This document shows positions 17,952 through 27,438 of a stretch of DNA of 32,926 bases, piece by piece. The notes under the pieces are model-generated. The model did not search any database. It was not told the origin of the DNA and saw nothing but the letters and a program-made list of their open reading frames with translations. Position 1 is the first letter of the stretch. Each line of letters begins with the position of its first letter. This DNA comes from Winogradskyella sp. (GTDB taxonomy: Bacteria > Bacteroidota > Bacteroidia > Flavobacteriales > Flavobacteriaceae), in NCBI RefSeq assembly GCF_013213975.1, contig NZ_JABSST010000036.1, positions 1 to 32,926 of the forward strand, written 5' to 3'. The position numbers and the translations under genes were made by a program.

Positions 17952-20900
17952 TTACTTTACTAAAACTTTCTTAGTTGATACTGAACCGCTTACAGTATAT
18001 AACTTAATTACATAAGTTCCAGTACTTAAATTCTTAACTGCATATTCAGAGTAACCGCTCTCTGAAATATCATTTATGGTTTCAACTGTTTGGCCTAACA
18101 TATTAATTAGTTCAATTGATTTTATTTCTATCAAGTTAGGATTTACCAGTACAATTTTTTCTTTATCGTTAGAATAAAGTATATCTAATACTTGATTGGT
18201 TTCATCATCTACATTTAGAATATCAGAGGTCGAACTGAAAGTAATTTCGAATCTATTATGGTATTCTCCAGAGTTGAGGAAGATTTCATAATCACTCTCT
18301 CTTAAATCGTGATATATATTTAGTGCCATGTCATGTACAAAGATATTTACATCATCAGGCACATTCTCTAATGCGTCTATAGTTATAGCGTTTAAACCAT
18401 CTTCGTTTACTTTAACTCCTATTGGGTATATGGCGGATTCCTCCGCATCATTACTGCCTTGAATAATATATTTTTCATCATTTATCATCCAGTACATATC
18501 ATCAGTTTGTTCTTCATTTAGTAAGGCATCATACGCCCAATCTACATCTGTTGTTGTATTATCATCTATAGTTAATAGTAGCTGTCTATGTAGTTTCATA
18601 TCATAGCTTGCATTAAATCCAATTCTGAATTTCATACGTTCATCCGTATAAACAACCGGATTTTCAGATGGATTTACATTTCTTAAAAACACAGAGGATG
18701 TGGCACCTTCTTTCTGAAAAACGCGTTGATCGTTCTCGAAGGTTATGCTACCATTACTGGTTCCAGTAACAAAGAATCCTTGACTAACCGGAATGTATTG
18801 TCCAGGTGTTTTAGTACCAACACCAACTTGAGCTACATCAGGATCTGGTGCAGGAGCAGGAACACCACCAGATAAATTGTATAAGGCATAGCCACCTTCA
18901 TATTCTTTTAAAATGTGCGAACCGCCACCCCAGTGTTCCCAGAAGTATAGTGTGCCCGAGGTATTAGGGTTGTCATTAATAAACTCATCTGCATTTATAG
19001 CTGATGCATAAGGATTACCAATTAAATAGTCATTGCCACTGTTGATAGTTAATGTAATATCACCGTTATTAGGTTTACCTAAGAACACATAGTTTTGATC
19101 ATTTAGTATTGATCCAGACCCAGGTCCTTTCATTGTAAATCCTTCACCAGCATTAATAGTACCGTTACCTCTAACATGTTGCCAAGCTGAGTAATCATCG
19201 CTTGTTAGATTTGCAAATTTCCAAATCCAGTAATCTGCGATACGTATAGGATTAGTGTGGGCACCATCATATCCAGAAGCGGAGAAGTTAACGGGATTGG
19301 CACCATCTAACATAATATCTTGTACAGAATAACTGTAATTATTTATAGCTGTATCGGTTTCCCCAACAGGTGCTGACCAGTAGTTGTAAGTATATGTGTC
19401 TGCAGTACCTTGCTGATCTCTTTCTAATTGACCGTTTGTAGCAACTGTAAGATCACTGTCATTTTCTTGAATTAATTGAGATTCCCCTTCGAGATCAATT
19501 TTACCTGTAAGGCTCAAGTAATGTGATACTGTTAAACCGTTACCTGTATTAGACGCGTTGCTACCGTTTAGAGTGAGTTCATTGGCATCGACATATAAGG
19601 CTAAGAGGTCTCTATTAGCATTCTTAGCAGCAGGTAATGAAGAGTTATCCATAGTTACATTATGTGATGTTCTGACAATATTCCAATCTACAGTGCTATT
19701 GGTGTCAACGATAGAAGTAGATCCAGGGATATATTGTAAGCTCCCATTTTCCCAAGTAGTGCTGGTGCCCCAGTCACCATTTTGAGTGGATTGGTAAGGT
19801 AGGGGGGCTGTTTGTCTGTCGACGGTATTAAGGTTTCTAAGAGCACCTTGATTTCCATTACCGGAGGCATCATCAGTATTTGTATAGATATATACAGACA
19901 TAGGATAATATCCGGCTAAATCATTCCAAGGTACAGCATCGATATTGTGTTTTGTTATAGATGTTGGTAATACTTTACCCATAACTTGTCCAGAGTTGTC
20001 TTCAATTTCTTGGTTCATAACAAATCGAAGTTGATCTAGAGTAAGTGCAGTATCCCAAACTCGTATTTCATCAATATTTCCCATAAAATGTTGCGTGGTT
20101 GTTCCTTTACCAGCAGCTGCAATTACAAAAGAATCTGAAGTTGCAGTTGGTGGTGTTTTGGCCTGAGACCTATCAAGAACACCATCGATGTAAATATATA
20201 CATCACTACCATTATAAATTACGGCAATATGATGCCATTGATCATCAGGAATAGAAGTTGTAGTTACTAAATTCTGAAGGCTACCGTTTTGCCAAAGAAT
20301 TTGTACTCTATTATCATCCCTAATTCTTAAGTCATATCCGGAAGTAAAGGCTAAATTACGTTTAGACAGGATTGATTTTATACCAGAATCAGCAGCGTCT
20401 CGTTTAACCCAAGCTGAGATCGTAAATCCAGAAGGGTTAAGATTAAGATTATTTTCCATATCGATATAGTCATCCGTCCCATCAAAATAAATAGAACGTT
20501 CTACAGTCACCTTTGGCGCATAACCAAAAGTAATGTATTTCGTACCATCAAAATCATATTCAGTTTCTAAATTACCATTGCCATCAGATGTCATAACTCT
20601 ATAATCTGCAGTTGGGTCAAAAATACCAGTATTAGAGATAAACATGTAATAGCTTCCAGGAGGTGTTATATTTCTAATAGCATTTTGAGGAATTCTTACT
20701 TTAACATTAGGGATATCTCCACCGTTTTCTACGACTTTCCAAATACGTTGCATACTTGTAAATGTTACATCGGTATTGAGAGATGGGGTGATACCTGCAC
20801 TCATATTAACAGAGATTACAGAAGCAGCTAAATCAAGGTCAGCACCATTATTTCCCCACATTAGGTATTCTTTATCATTGAAAGTGGTGGCATTGGTTGT

Positions 20901-23900
20901 TTTATTAATATTATTAGTATCATAGATATCGGTTAATCCAAAGGTTAAGATGCCTTCGGTACGACCAGTGCCATCAGATACATTATTAATACTTCTAGAT
21001 TGTTTTTGATTTAACGCAGAGGCGTCATCACGACCGATACCTGCGATATCATAGTTGTAACCGGAATTAGCAGATTGATCCCAAATGACAGTACCATCGC
21101 TATCTACGTAGTCTTGAGAGGTGCCATTAACCCCTAGAGTAATACCATATTTGACACCGAGGTAGGATTGTATTCTGTTGCGTTCTTGCGTTAAATCCGT
21201 ATCAACCTTTCTAGCTGAGTAGGTAATAACTTCAGCTACTCTAGCATTAAGAGAGGCTTCCCAACCTTCACTACGACCAAGCCACCATCTCGAGTCAGTT
21301 GTGTTAATGTATGATGCCAAATCGTTTTGTGTAGTTTCAATATTATTAGCGTTGTAGTACAGCTCATGTTGTGTACTACCTGTATTGGTTCTAGTATTAA
21401 TTATACCCACATTGTCATAACTAGAGCCTGTACCAATTTCAGCAACGGCATACCCATCACCAGCTAAAGCTGAGGTATACGAGTCATGCGCATAGCAAAT
21501 AATCTCACCATTTACTCGTCCTGTGTAGTAGCCAAACCCGATACCAGTGGCATCAGATGCAGCATCGCCTAATTGCGCATCACTACAAAATACATCCATA
21601 AACCCAAAAGAATTTGTGATTGGGGTATCATCAGGAATTAGGACAATAAAAATATCTTGGGTATGGTATCCGTACTCACCATATATAAATTCGCCTGATG
21701 CATAATCGTAGGAATAATCTAAATCTTCGATGTATGTAGAATAATTATTATCGAACTCAATTACCGGATTAAAATTGATATTTTGAGCAACATTATCTCT
21801 GAACGTTGGTGCTTGCGAACTCAAATGTGTTTTAGCATCATCACCTAATCCTTGATCTTCCCAAGCTGTAACATCTTGGCCGTTGGTATATGAATGGCCA
21901 TCATCTGCTTTTAACCATAAGCCTATATCACTTGTTACCCCGCCAGGACCAACTGAGGGGCTAGTTCTTTCTGTTATGGTTACCATATCTACAGCTAAAT
22001 CACTTCGTGCGTATCCAATGACCTCGCCTCTAATACGGATAGTAATGGTTTGACCAACATAGCTACTTAAGTCAATACTTACGGGTGTAAATTTAGAATT
22101 TGTTGAAAGATGGTTGTAACCAGATTGAGAATATATGGTTGTTGGGTATGATAAACCATTGTCTGTACTTAAATCTACAAATAAATTTCCTGCATAATTT
22201 GTAGAACCCCCATTTCGACCCATTAAATGATATGAAAATGTCAATCTTGGATTATCTGTGCCTGTTAAGTCAAAACATGGACTCACGAGTTGCGCAGTAC
22301 TATTTAAATTTCCAGTAGCTTCAGTGAATATAAAGTAGCTTCCATCTTTAGCAGCATCAGGACCAGTATTGGTTGTTGGTGTTGAGGTGTTAGTTCTCGA
22401 CCAATCAAAATCATCCGTAACACCATCAATATCTTGAGTCCATAATCCAAAACCAGATTCAAAACTTTCTTCATATGGGAAGGAAGACACTGTAGAGGTA
22501 CATACTCCTGGTGTAATACCATAGCCTTGAATATTAAAATTATAAGGGTTTTCATCACTATCACCATTGACAATGCTCACACTTGCTGTTCTTAAACCTA
22601 CAGCGCTTGGATCGAATGTAATATCAAAGGTAGTGCTGCCAGAAGCTGAAACCGATGAAGCCGGTGAAGCAGTCAAAGTAAAATCTGCAGCGTGGGCTCC
22701 ACCAATGGTAATAGTACCAATAGATAAATTGGCTGTTCCAGTATTTTGAATGGTAAATGTATTGGTGTCAGTGGATCCTGTAACAGAGATCGCACCGAAT
22801 TCTGTGTCATCTGCAATAGTTGGTGTGGTATCACCGTCTACTATTGTTGTTGCGTTTCCTCGGATATTAATTTCTGGAACTGGTGTAAATCCTGTACCTT
22901 CAATATTAAAATTATAAGGATTTTCATCGCTATCTCCATTGACGATACTTACTGTTGCTGATCTAAGGCCATTTGCACTTGGGTCGAACGTAATATCAAA
23001 ACTTGTACTTCCTGATGCTGAAACTGAAGAAGCAGGAGCACTAGTAACCGTAAAGTCAGCGGCATTAGCACCTCCAATAGTTATTGTACTAATGGAGAGA
23101 CTGGTTGTTCCTAAATTTTGTATGGTAAATGTATTAACCTGTGATCCTCCAGTGGTGGCAACACTACCAAAATCTGTGTCATCTGAGGCGTCTGGTGTGG
23201 TATCTCCGTCTACTATATTTGTGGCATTTCCTTGTATATTTATTTCAGGACCAGAAATAGCACTGGTTACTATTATACCATAGTCTTCCACCTCACCATC
23301 AAAACCAGTTTCGCATGAACTTGGGTCTGAATTGTATTTAGTACTTACTCTCATCCGTGTGGTGCCTAAAGTAGCACCAGCAGGCACTGTAATTGAAGTT
23401 GCTGGCGTAATTGCACCATCTAAATTAGTACTACCTAAATCATAAGTTTCACCTGGATCAGAGAAGTCATAATTTTGATTCCAATCTATCCAAACGATTG
23501 TATGAACAGTGTAACCACCGTCTGTATCAACACTAACTGTTAAATTATGTATGGAGTTTTGTGCAACTGATGTAGTTATAGCCGTAAAATCTTCATAGCC
23601 ATTATCTTTAGGGTTATTGAGATCAGAGTTATTAATTGTATTGAATGTTACATTAGAAATACCTGTATCATATGCAGCGGTACCTGACGAAGCACAGTAG
23701 CTAGGGGTCGTTGTAAAACTTACATTATCAATCGCAAAATCACTTCTAAAACTTGTTCCTGTTGTTGCATTAAACCTAATCTTAATCGTTTGTCCAGCAT
23801 AAGCGGAAAGATCAATTGTGTCAGTATACCAAGTATTTCCTTGATTTCCAGAGTAAGTTCGCAAGGTTGTCGGGTATGTACTACCGTTATCAGTACTTAC

Positions 23901-24299
23901 ATCTATATTTAAGGTTCCCATACTAGAACCACGCATGTGATAACTATAGGTGAAGAATGCAAAGGTTTCAGAAGTTAAATCAAAACATGGGCTTTCGAAG
24001 TTAGCAACCTTATTAGGATATCCATTTCCATTTCCAGAGGATTCGACATACATATACCAAGTATCACCATCCCCTGAAGAAGGTCCTGTATTACGTGTGG
24101 GTGTTCCACCTGAATCTCTCGTCCAATTAATATCGTCCCCAGTATCTTGGGTCCATGATCCAGTGCTTGACTCAAAATCTTCATCGTAAGGATAGGAGCT
24201 TATTGTAGTACCACAAGTCTGGGAGAAAGAAAAAATAGAAAGCATTACAGTGCATGCAACTATAACATGTACCCTTAAGGGTAAGGTATAAGTTTTCAT
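17952..24299 (-). CDS. Giant secreted multidomain protein with anchor-D repeats, LamG and T9SS-like tail (2115 aa)
   Basis: Signal peptide (1-26, ending SIFSFS), MAM-like jelly-roll 1 (30-200), a GEVEDY-type domain (201-346, motif GEVEDYGIIV), two near-identical choice-of-anchor-D beta-sandwiches of 124 residues (351-474, 475-598, each starting PEINI), MAM-like 2 (600-780), then a block homologous to the neighbouring 1558-aa protein from GGVTSDIGLWLKADD (786) to the end: concanavalin-like, DUF8202-like, LamG and T9SS-like C-terminus (ending VIKLYTVSGSVSTKKVLVK). It is likely secreted by the type IX system and displayed on the surface; adhesion is a guess. No enzyme motif was seen. The frame is intact across 6.3 kb. 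Confidence 0.88.
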   Translation of the reverse strand: MKTYTLPLRVHVIVACTVMLSIFSFSQTCGTTISSYPYDEDFESSTGSWTQDTGDDINWTRDSGGTPTRNTGPSSGDGDTWYMYVESSGNGNGYPNKVANFESPCFDLTSETFAFFTYSYHMRGSSMGTLNIDVSTDNGSTYPTTLRTYSGNQGNTWYTDTIDLSAYAGQTIKIRFNATTGTSFRSDFAIDNVSFTTTPSYCASSGTAAYDTGISNVTFNTINNSDLNNPKDNGYEDFTAITTSVAQNSIHNLTVSVDTDGGYTVHTIVWIDWNQNYDFSDPGETYDLGSTNLDGAITPATSITVPAGATLGTTRMRVSTKYNSDPSSCETGFDGEVEDYGIIVTSAISGPEINIQGNATNIVDGDTTPDASDDTDFGSVATTGGSQVNTFTIQNLGTTSLSISTITIGGANAADFTVTSAPASSVSASGSTSFDITFDPSANGLRSATVSIVNGDSDENPYNFNIEGTGFTPVPEINIRGNATTIVDGDTTPTIADDTEFGAISVTGSTDTNTFTIQNTGTANLSIGTITIGGAHAADFTLTASPASSVSASGSTTFDITFDPSAVGLRTASVSIVNGDSDENPYNFNIQGYGITPGVCTSTVSSFPYEESFESGFGLWTQDIDGVTDDFDWSRTNTSTPTTNTGPDAAKDGSYFIFTEATGNLNSTAQLVSPCFDLTGTDNPRLTFSYHLMGRNGGSTNYAGNLFVDLSTDNGLSYPTTIYSQSGYNHLSTNSKFTPVSIDLSSYVGQTITIRIRGEVIGYARSDLAVDMVTITERTSPSVGPGGVTSDIGLWLKADDGHSYTNGQDVTAWEDQGLGDDAKTHLSSQAPTFRDNVAQNINFNPVIEFDNNYSTYIEDLDYSYDYASGEFIYGEYGYHTQDIFIVLIPDDTPITNSFGFMDVFCSDAQLGDAASDATGIGFGYYTGRVNGEIICYAHDSYTSALAGDGYAVAEIGTGSSYDNVGIINTRTNTGSTQHELYYNANNIETTQNDLASYINTTDSRWWLGRSEGWEASLNARVAEVITYSARKVDTDLTQERNRIQSYLGVKYGITLGVNGTSQDYVDSDGTVIWDQSANSGYNYDIAGIGRDDASALNQKQSRSINNVSDGTGRTEGILTFGLTDIYDTNNINKTTNATTFNDKEYLMWGNNGADLDLAASVISVNMSAGITPSLNTDVTFTSMQRIWKVVENGGDIPNVKVRIPQNAIRNITPPGSYYMFISNTGIFDPTADYRVMTSDGNGNLETEYDFDGTKYITFGYAPKVTVERSIYFDGTDDYIDMENNLNLNPSGFTISAWVKRDAADSGIKSILSKRNLAFTSGYDLRIRDDNRVQILWQNGSLQNLVTTTSIPDDQWHHIAVIYNGSDVYIYIDGVLDRSQAKTPPTATSDSFVIAAAGKGTTTQHFMGNIDEIRVWDTALTLDQLRFVMNQEIEDNSGQVMGKVLPTSITKHNIDAVPWNDLAGYYPMSVYIYTNTDDASGNGNQGALRNLNTVDRQTAPLPYQSTQNGDWGTSTTWENGSLQYIPGSTSIVDTNSTVDWNIVRTSHNVTMDNSSLPAAKNANRDLLALYVDANELTLNGSNASNTGNGLTVSHYLSLTGKIDLEGESQLIQENDSDLTVATNGQLERDQQGTADTYTYNYWSAPVGETDTAINNYSYSVQDIMLDGANPVNFSASGYDGAHTNPIRIADYWIWKFANLTSDDYSAWQHVRGNGTINAGEGFTMKGPGSGSILNDQNYVFLGKPNNGDITLTINSGNDYLIGNPYASAINADEFINDNPNTSGTLYFWEHWGGGSHILKEYEGGYALYNLSGGVPAPAPDPDVAQVGVGTKTPGQYIPVSQGFFVTGTSNGSITFENDQRVFQKEGATSSVFLRNVNPSENPVVYTDERMKFRIGFNASYDMKLHRQLLLTIDDNTTTDVDWAYDALLNEEQTDDMYWMINDEKYIIQGSNDAEESAIYPIGVKVNEDGLNAITIDALENVPDDVNIFVHDMALNIYHDLRESDYEIFLNSGEYHNRFEITFSSTSDILNVDDETNQVLDILYSNDKEKIVLVNPNLIEIKSIELINMLGQTVETINDISESGYSEYAVKNLSTGTYVIKLYTVSGSVSTKKVLVK
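22506..23249 (-). repeat. Tandem 372-bp in-frame repeat (choice-of-anchor-D units)
   Basis: Two consecutive 372-bp units (22878-23249 and 22506-22877) encode 124-residue modules of the 2115-aa protein. Both share PEINI, NIVDGDTTP or TIVDGDTTP, SVSASGST and VNGDSDENPYNFNI. High protein and DNA similarity at a fixed 372-bp offset indicates a recent in-frame tandem duplication. Confidence 0.85.
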
Positions 24300-24361
24300 A
24301 AGCGGTTAAGTTTAGTTTGGGACTAAAATTATGTAACAAACTTATGAGCATTATCTGTAAA

Positions 24362-24389
24362 ATGCAAAAAAAATCGACGAAATGCACAT
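24362..24389 (-). promoter_or_regulatory. Shared upstream motif, copy 2 (2115-aa gene)
   Basis: Read on the minus strand: ATGTGCATTTCGTCGA then eight T and GCAT, 63 bp before the start codon. It matches the other two copies at most positions but has a 2-base insertion near the 5' end. Likely a common regulatory or promoter site of the three T9SS-tailed genes. Confidence 0.6.
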
Positions 24390-24421
24390 TTGTATTGCAA
24401 TATGCTGATAATAAGGTAAAT

Positions 24422-24452
24422 AAAAAAGACTCTTTTTGCTGTAAAAAGAGCC
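24422..24452 (-). terminator. Terminator of the M14 peptidase gene
   Basis: On the minus strand, a 10-bp stem with one G-U (24452-24443 with 24437-24428), a 5-base loop and a TTTTTT tail, 26 bp after the stop of the peptidase gene. Classic intrinsic terminator. Confidence 0.88.
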
Positions 24453-24477
24453 TTTCTAAGTATTCGCTGTATGGTAT

Positions 24478-27081
24478 TTACTGCCTAATGAGTTGTTTAG
24501 TGATAGATTGATTGGTGTCAATATTTACTATTTTAAGTATGTATGTACCACTTGTTAAGTTATTAGTTGAAATTAGCCTTGTGATTTCGTTACTCATCTG
24601 CTGAGTATTTAGTTGAATGGTTCTGCCTAAAACATCATATAACCTGAAGTCTAAACGACTAAAGGAAATAGTGCTTGGTAATTTTACTCTAATTTCATTA
24701 TCGAATGGGTTTGGATACACCTTAATTTGAATAAAATCATTTTCCAGTTCACCCAAAGAGTTTTCAAATAAGTTAACTGTATAGTCTTCAACTTCGCCAT
24801 ACGAGAAAGTTTCACAAGGGTCAGTTTGTAACGAACCAACAGTATTATAGTATTTCATTATAACCCTCATCACTGTATTTCCTGTTTTAGATATAACAGG
24901 AACATTAAAACTAGTTGATACTGTTTGAGGATTAATAGAGGCACCTTCTTCTAAGATTTTTTCATCACTTGTGAATATGCCGTCTTGGTTATAATCTATC
25001 CAGGCAGATACTGCTTCATTATAATTGATGGAATCCCAAAATTTTGTTACTGAAATAGTATTTCCCGTACTTCCTATTTCGATAGGGCTAAATATAGCGG
25101 ACCCACGATAATTAGAATAGCCTGATATTGTTGAATTCTCAGAATTATTTGAAACACCATTAAGTGTGACTTGCCCAATATATTCATCGCTTATATTGGT
25201 CCCTTGTGCATTACAGTAAGATAGAACCGCCGTTGTAAAATTATCTGTATTTGAAAATAAAGATGAGCTACTTCCACAGTTAGCACGAACTTCATATTCA
25301 TAATCTGTTTCAGGGTTCAGACCTGTTAAGTTTAAGGTATTTGAAGAAATTCCATTCATTTCAATCCAATCTGAAGCTCCAACTTCACGATAGCGAACAT
25401 CATAACTTGATCCTGATCCAGAAGACCAGTTTAATGTCGCTGAAGAGGAAACGATATCTGTTACGTTTAAGTTTTCAGGAATAGTTGGAGTGATAGGCGT
25501 CAATAATATATTTGCTAAATCTTCTACTGTATAGTCAGTAATAGTTTGACTATTTAAGGTAACTGATTGGTAACATGGTGCACTAATCATTAAGTCATAT
25601 GTACCAGCTTTAATTGGTCTGTAAAAATCACCATTAGTGTCTGAAGAAACTTCAGAACCATAAGTATCATGACCTACAACGGTAATTGTAGCACCTTCAA
25701 TAGGGCTATTAGTAACAGAGTCCTTTACTAGGCCTCTAAATCCATAAGTTCCTTGAGTTAAATAATCCAATAAAGCATCTCTATTATAATACCAGTAGTC
25801 TACTAAAGAACTCTCTGGTAAAATCTTCGTGTCTGATAACTCTATGGTTGTTTCTCTGCACTGTTTATAAACATTCATATAATCCTGTCTACCACCAAAT
25901 ACACGATACCATTCCGCACCATGAGTAACACCAGGACTTTGTCTATAATTATTATGCCAAGCTTGACCTCCTGCACTTTCATCCCAATCATTATCATCAG
26001 TCATATAAGAAGTCTTATTATTATAAGTTGGTGTTGAAAAAGCACCTGCATTAGCATCTGTTTGACAATGAGTAGCATATTCTACACCAACAAATTCATA
26101 CCAATCCGTATCGGCATGAGTGTGTTGTGATGTAGCGTAAGCATTGTCAAAAGGATAGTTTACTAATTCTGTACCACCATGGAAATTGGCTGAAATTACA
26201 AAGTTATGTTCATCAGTAAAGTTCATAAAAGCAATAGTTTCTGTTTGATAAACCTCACCATCTGGATGATCACCAGCTACATTATCAGGATAGTTTCTAT
26301 TTAAATCAATATTATTAGCATTTCCTCTTCTAGCGTTTGCAACAGAAGTGTTGGTGGCACTATTATGATAGGTGCCGTCTGGATTAGCACTGGGATTAAT
26401 CCAAATCTCTGCATTCTCAACAAGATGCTTTACTCTAGCATGATCAGCATGACTTGTATTACTATATACGGTTAAGATATAATCTATAAGGGTTAACATC
26501 ATTGGATAACCGGCAATCTCATCGCCATGCATTGAAGAGGTAAACATTAATTTTGGTTCCGCTTCGTCGATAGAAACATGATCAGAGATTTTTACAAATA
26601 GTAATTCTTTATCACCTTGCCCAGTTGTTCCTATACTAACTTTCTCAACTAACTCAGGATAGTCATCCTCAAAATTTTGCATCTGTTGCGCATACTCAGC
26701 ATATGTTGGATAACTTGCTAGCGGAAAGGTTAAAGTAGACGTCATATTTCTGCTCTCAAGTGGCCTAATATCATAAATATGATTGGCCTTAACTTCATTC
26801 TCATCTTTTGGAACTTGGTAGGCAATATTTAAAGCTTCAAATACTCTAAATTGATTCTTATTGGCCCAAGCTGTAACTGTTTTTGTATGTGTATTGTAGT
26901 TTACTAATGATAGATTTTTGGTGAATTTAGCAACCTCTTCATTGTTTTCTACCAGGAATGTAAAAGTTAATTCTCCTTTGCTTTTGAGATACTTTTCAGC
27001 TCTTTCTTTATGTGAATTTTGAGCGAAAGAATAAAATACCCCTAATAGTAGGAGTATGCTTAATAGCATAATTTTTTTCAT
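24478..27081 (-). CDS. Secreted M14 zinc carboxypeptidase with T9SS tail
   Basis: An 867-residue secreted metallo-carboxypeptidase. Signal peptide (1-20, YSFAQ), N-terminal propeptide-like region to about 115, then an M14 domain with zinc ligands H185 and E188 (MHGDEIAGYP) and H301 (NFHGGTE), substrate-binding NIDLNRNYPD (258-266), and catalytic E414 in TTIELSD. After it come a carboxypeptidase-regulatory-like beta-sandwich (about 445-530), an fn3 domain (535-617), a GEVEDY domain (about 622-770), and a canonical T9SS type A tail starting IKVYPNPFDNEI. It probably trims C-terminal residues of extracellular peptides for nutrition. All catalytic residues are present. The terminator and upstream motif indicate its own transcript. 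Confidence 0.95.
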   Translation of the reverse strand: MKKIMLLSILLLLGVFYSFAQNSHKERAEKYLKSKGELTFTFLVENNEEVAKFTKNLSLVNYNTHTKTVTAWANKNQFRVFEALNIAYQVPKDENEVKANHIYDIRPLESRNMTSTLTFPLASYPTYAEYAQQMQNFEDDYPELVEKVSIGTTGQGDKELLFVKISDHVSIDEAEPKLMFTSSMHGDEIAGYPMMLTLIDYILTVYSNTSHADHARVKHLVENAEIWINPSANPDGTYHNSATNTSVANARRGNANNIDLNRNYPDNVAGDHPDGEVYQTETIAFMNFTDEHNFVISANFHGGTELVNYPFDNAYATSQHTHADTDWYEFVGVEYATHCQTDANAGAFSTPTYNNKTSYMTDDNDWDESAGGQAWHNNYRQSPGVTHGAEWYRVFGGRQDYMNVYKQCRETTIELSDTKILPESSLVDYWYYNRDALLDYLTQGTYGFRGLVKDSVTNSPIEGATITVVGHDTYGSEVSSDTNGDFYRPIKAGTYDLMISAPCYQSVTLNSQTITDYTVEDLANILLTPITPTIPENLNVTDIVSSSATLNWSSGSGSSYDVRYREVGASDWIEMNGISSNTLNLTGLNPETDYEYEVRANCGSSSSLFSNTDNFTTAVLSYCNAQGTNISDEYIGQVTLNGVSNNSENSTISGYSNYRGSAIFSPIEIGSTGNTISVTKFWDSINYNEAVSAWIDYNQDGIFTSDEKILEEGASINPQTVSTSFNVPVISKTGNTVMRVIMKYYNTVGSLQTDPCETFSYGEVEDYTVNLFENSLGELENDFIQIKVYPNPFDNEIRVKLPSTISFSRLDFRLYDVLGRTIQLNTQQMSNEITRLISTNNLTSGTYILKIVNIDTNQSITKQLIRQ

Positions 27082-27151
27082 CAGATTTGGGGTTAAATGA
27101 AAATTTATAGAATGCTAATATATCATAATTTTTTATTATTTAATCCATGAA

Positions 27152-27177
27152 ACGCATAAAAAATCGATAAAATACAT
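27152..27177 (-). promoter_or_regulatory. Shared upstream motif, copy 3 (M14 peptidase gene)
   Basis: Read on the minus strand: ATGTATTTTATCGA, six T, then ATGCGT, 71 bp before the start codon. It differs from copy 1 at only two positions. The gene after it is unrelated to the two giants apart from the secretion tail, so the motif was not simply copied with a duplicated coding region. Confidence 0.65.
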
Positions 27178-27438
27178 AGCTACTTGTAGTTTTGAACTTA
27201 GGGAATTGATTTTAAGAAATATGAATTTTTATGTTACTTTAAATTTAGGGATTAGTTATTTTAAGAAACAATTCAAATATTTTTTTTCTAGGTAGTTTTC
27301 ATTATATTATATAAGATATGTTCTATAATTTATTATTAGTGATTGTTAAATAAGTCAAAGATTATGTCCGACGAATATATTATTGAAGCAATGGTTTGAA
27401 GGTCGGTTTTTTGCTCTGATAAATAATGAATTAATATT
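27178..27438. other. AT-rich gene-free stretch between divergent genes
   Basis: No ORF, hairpin with T run, or repeat of note was found. The right part must hold the promoter of the beta-barrel gene at 27439; a TTTTTTGC stretch at about 27408-27415 is a weak -7 candidate without a good -33 partner. Confidence 0.4.

Noticed and set aside
22746..24189. Several plus-strand ORFs of 60-114 codons within the giant genes
   Set aside because: They mirror the biased codons of the minus-strand surface proteins, have no start signals, and their sequences are not protein-like.
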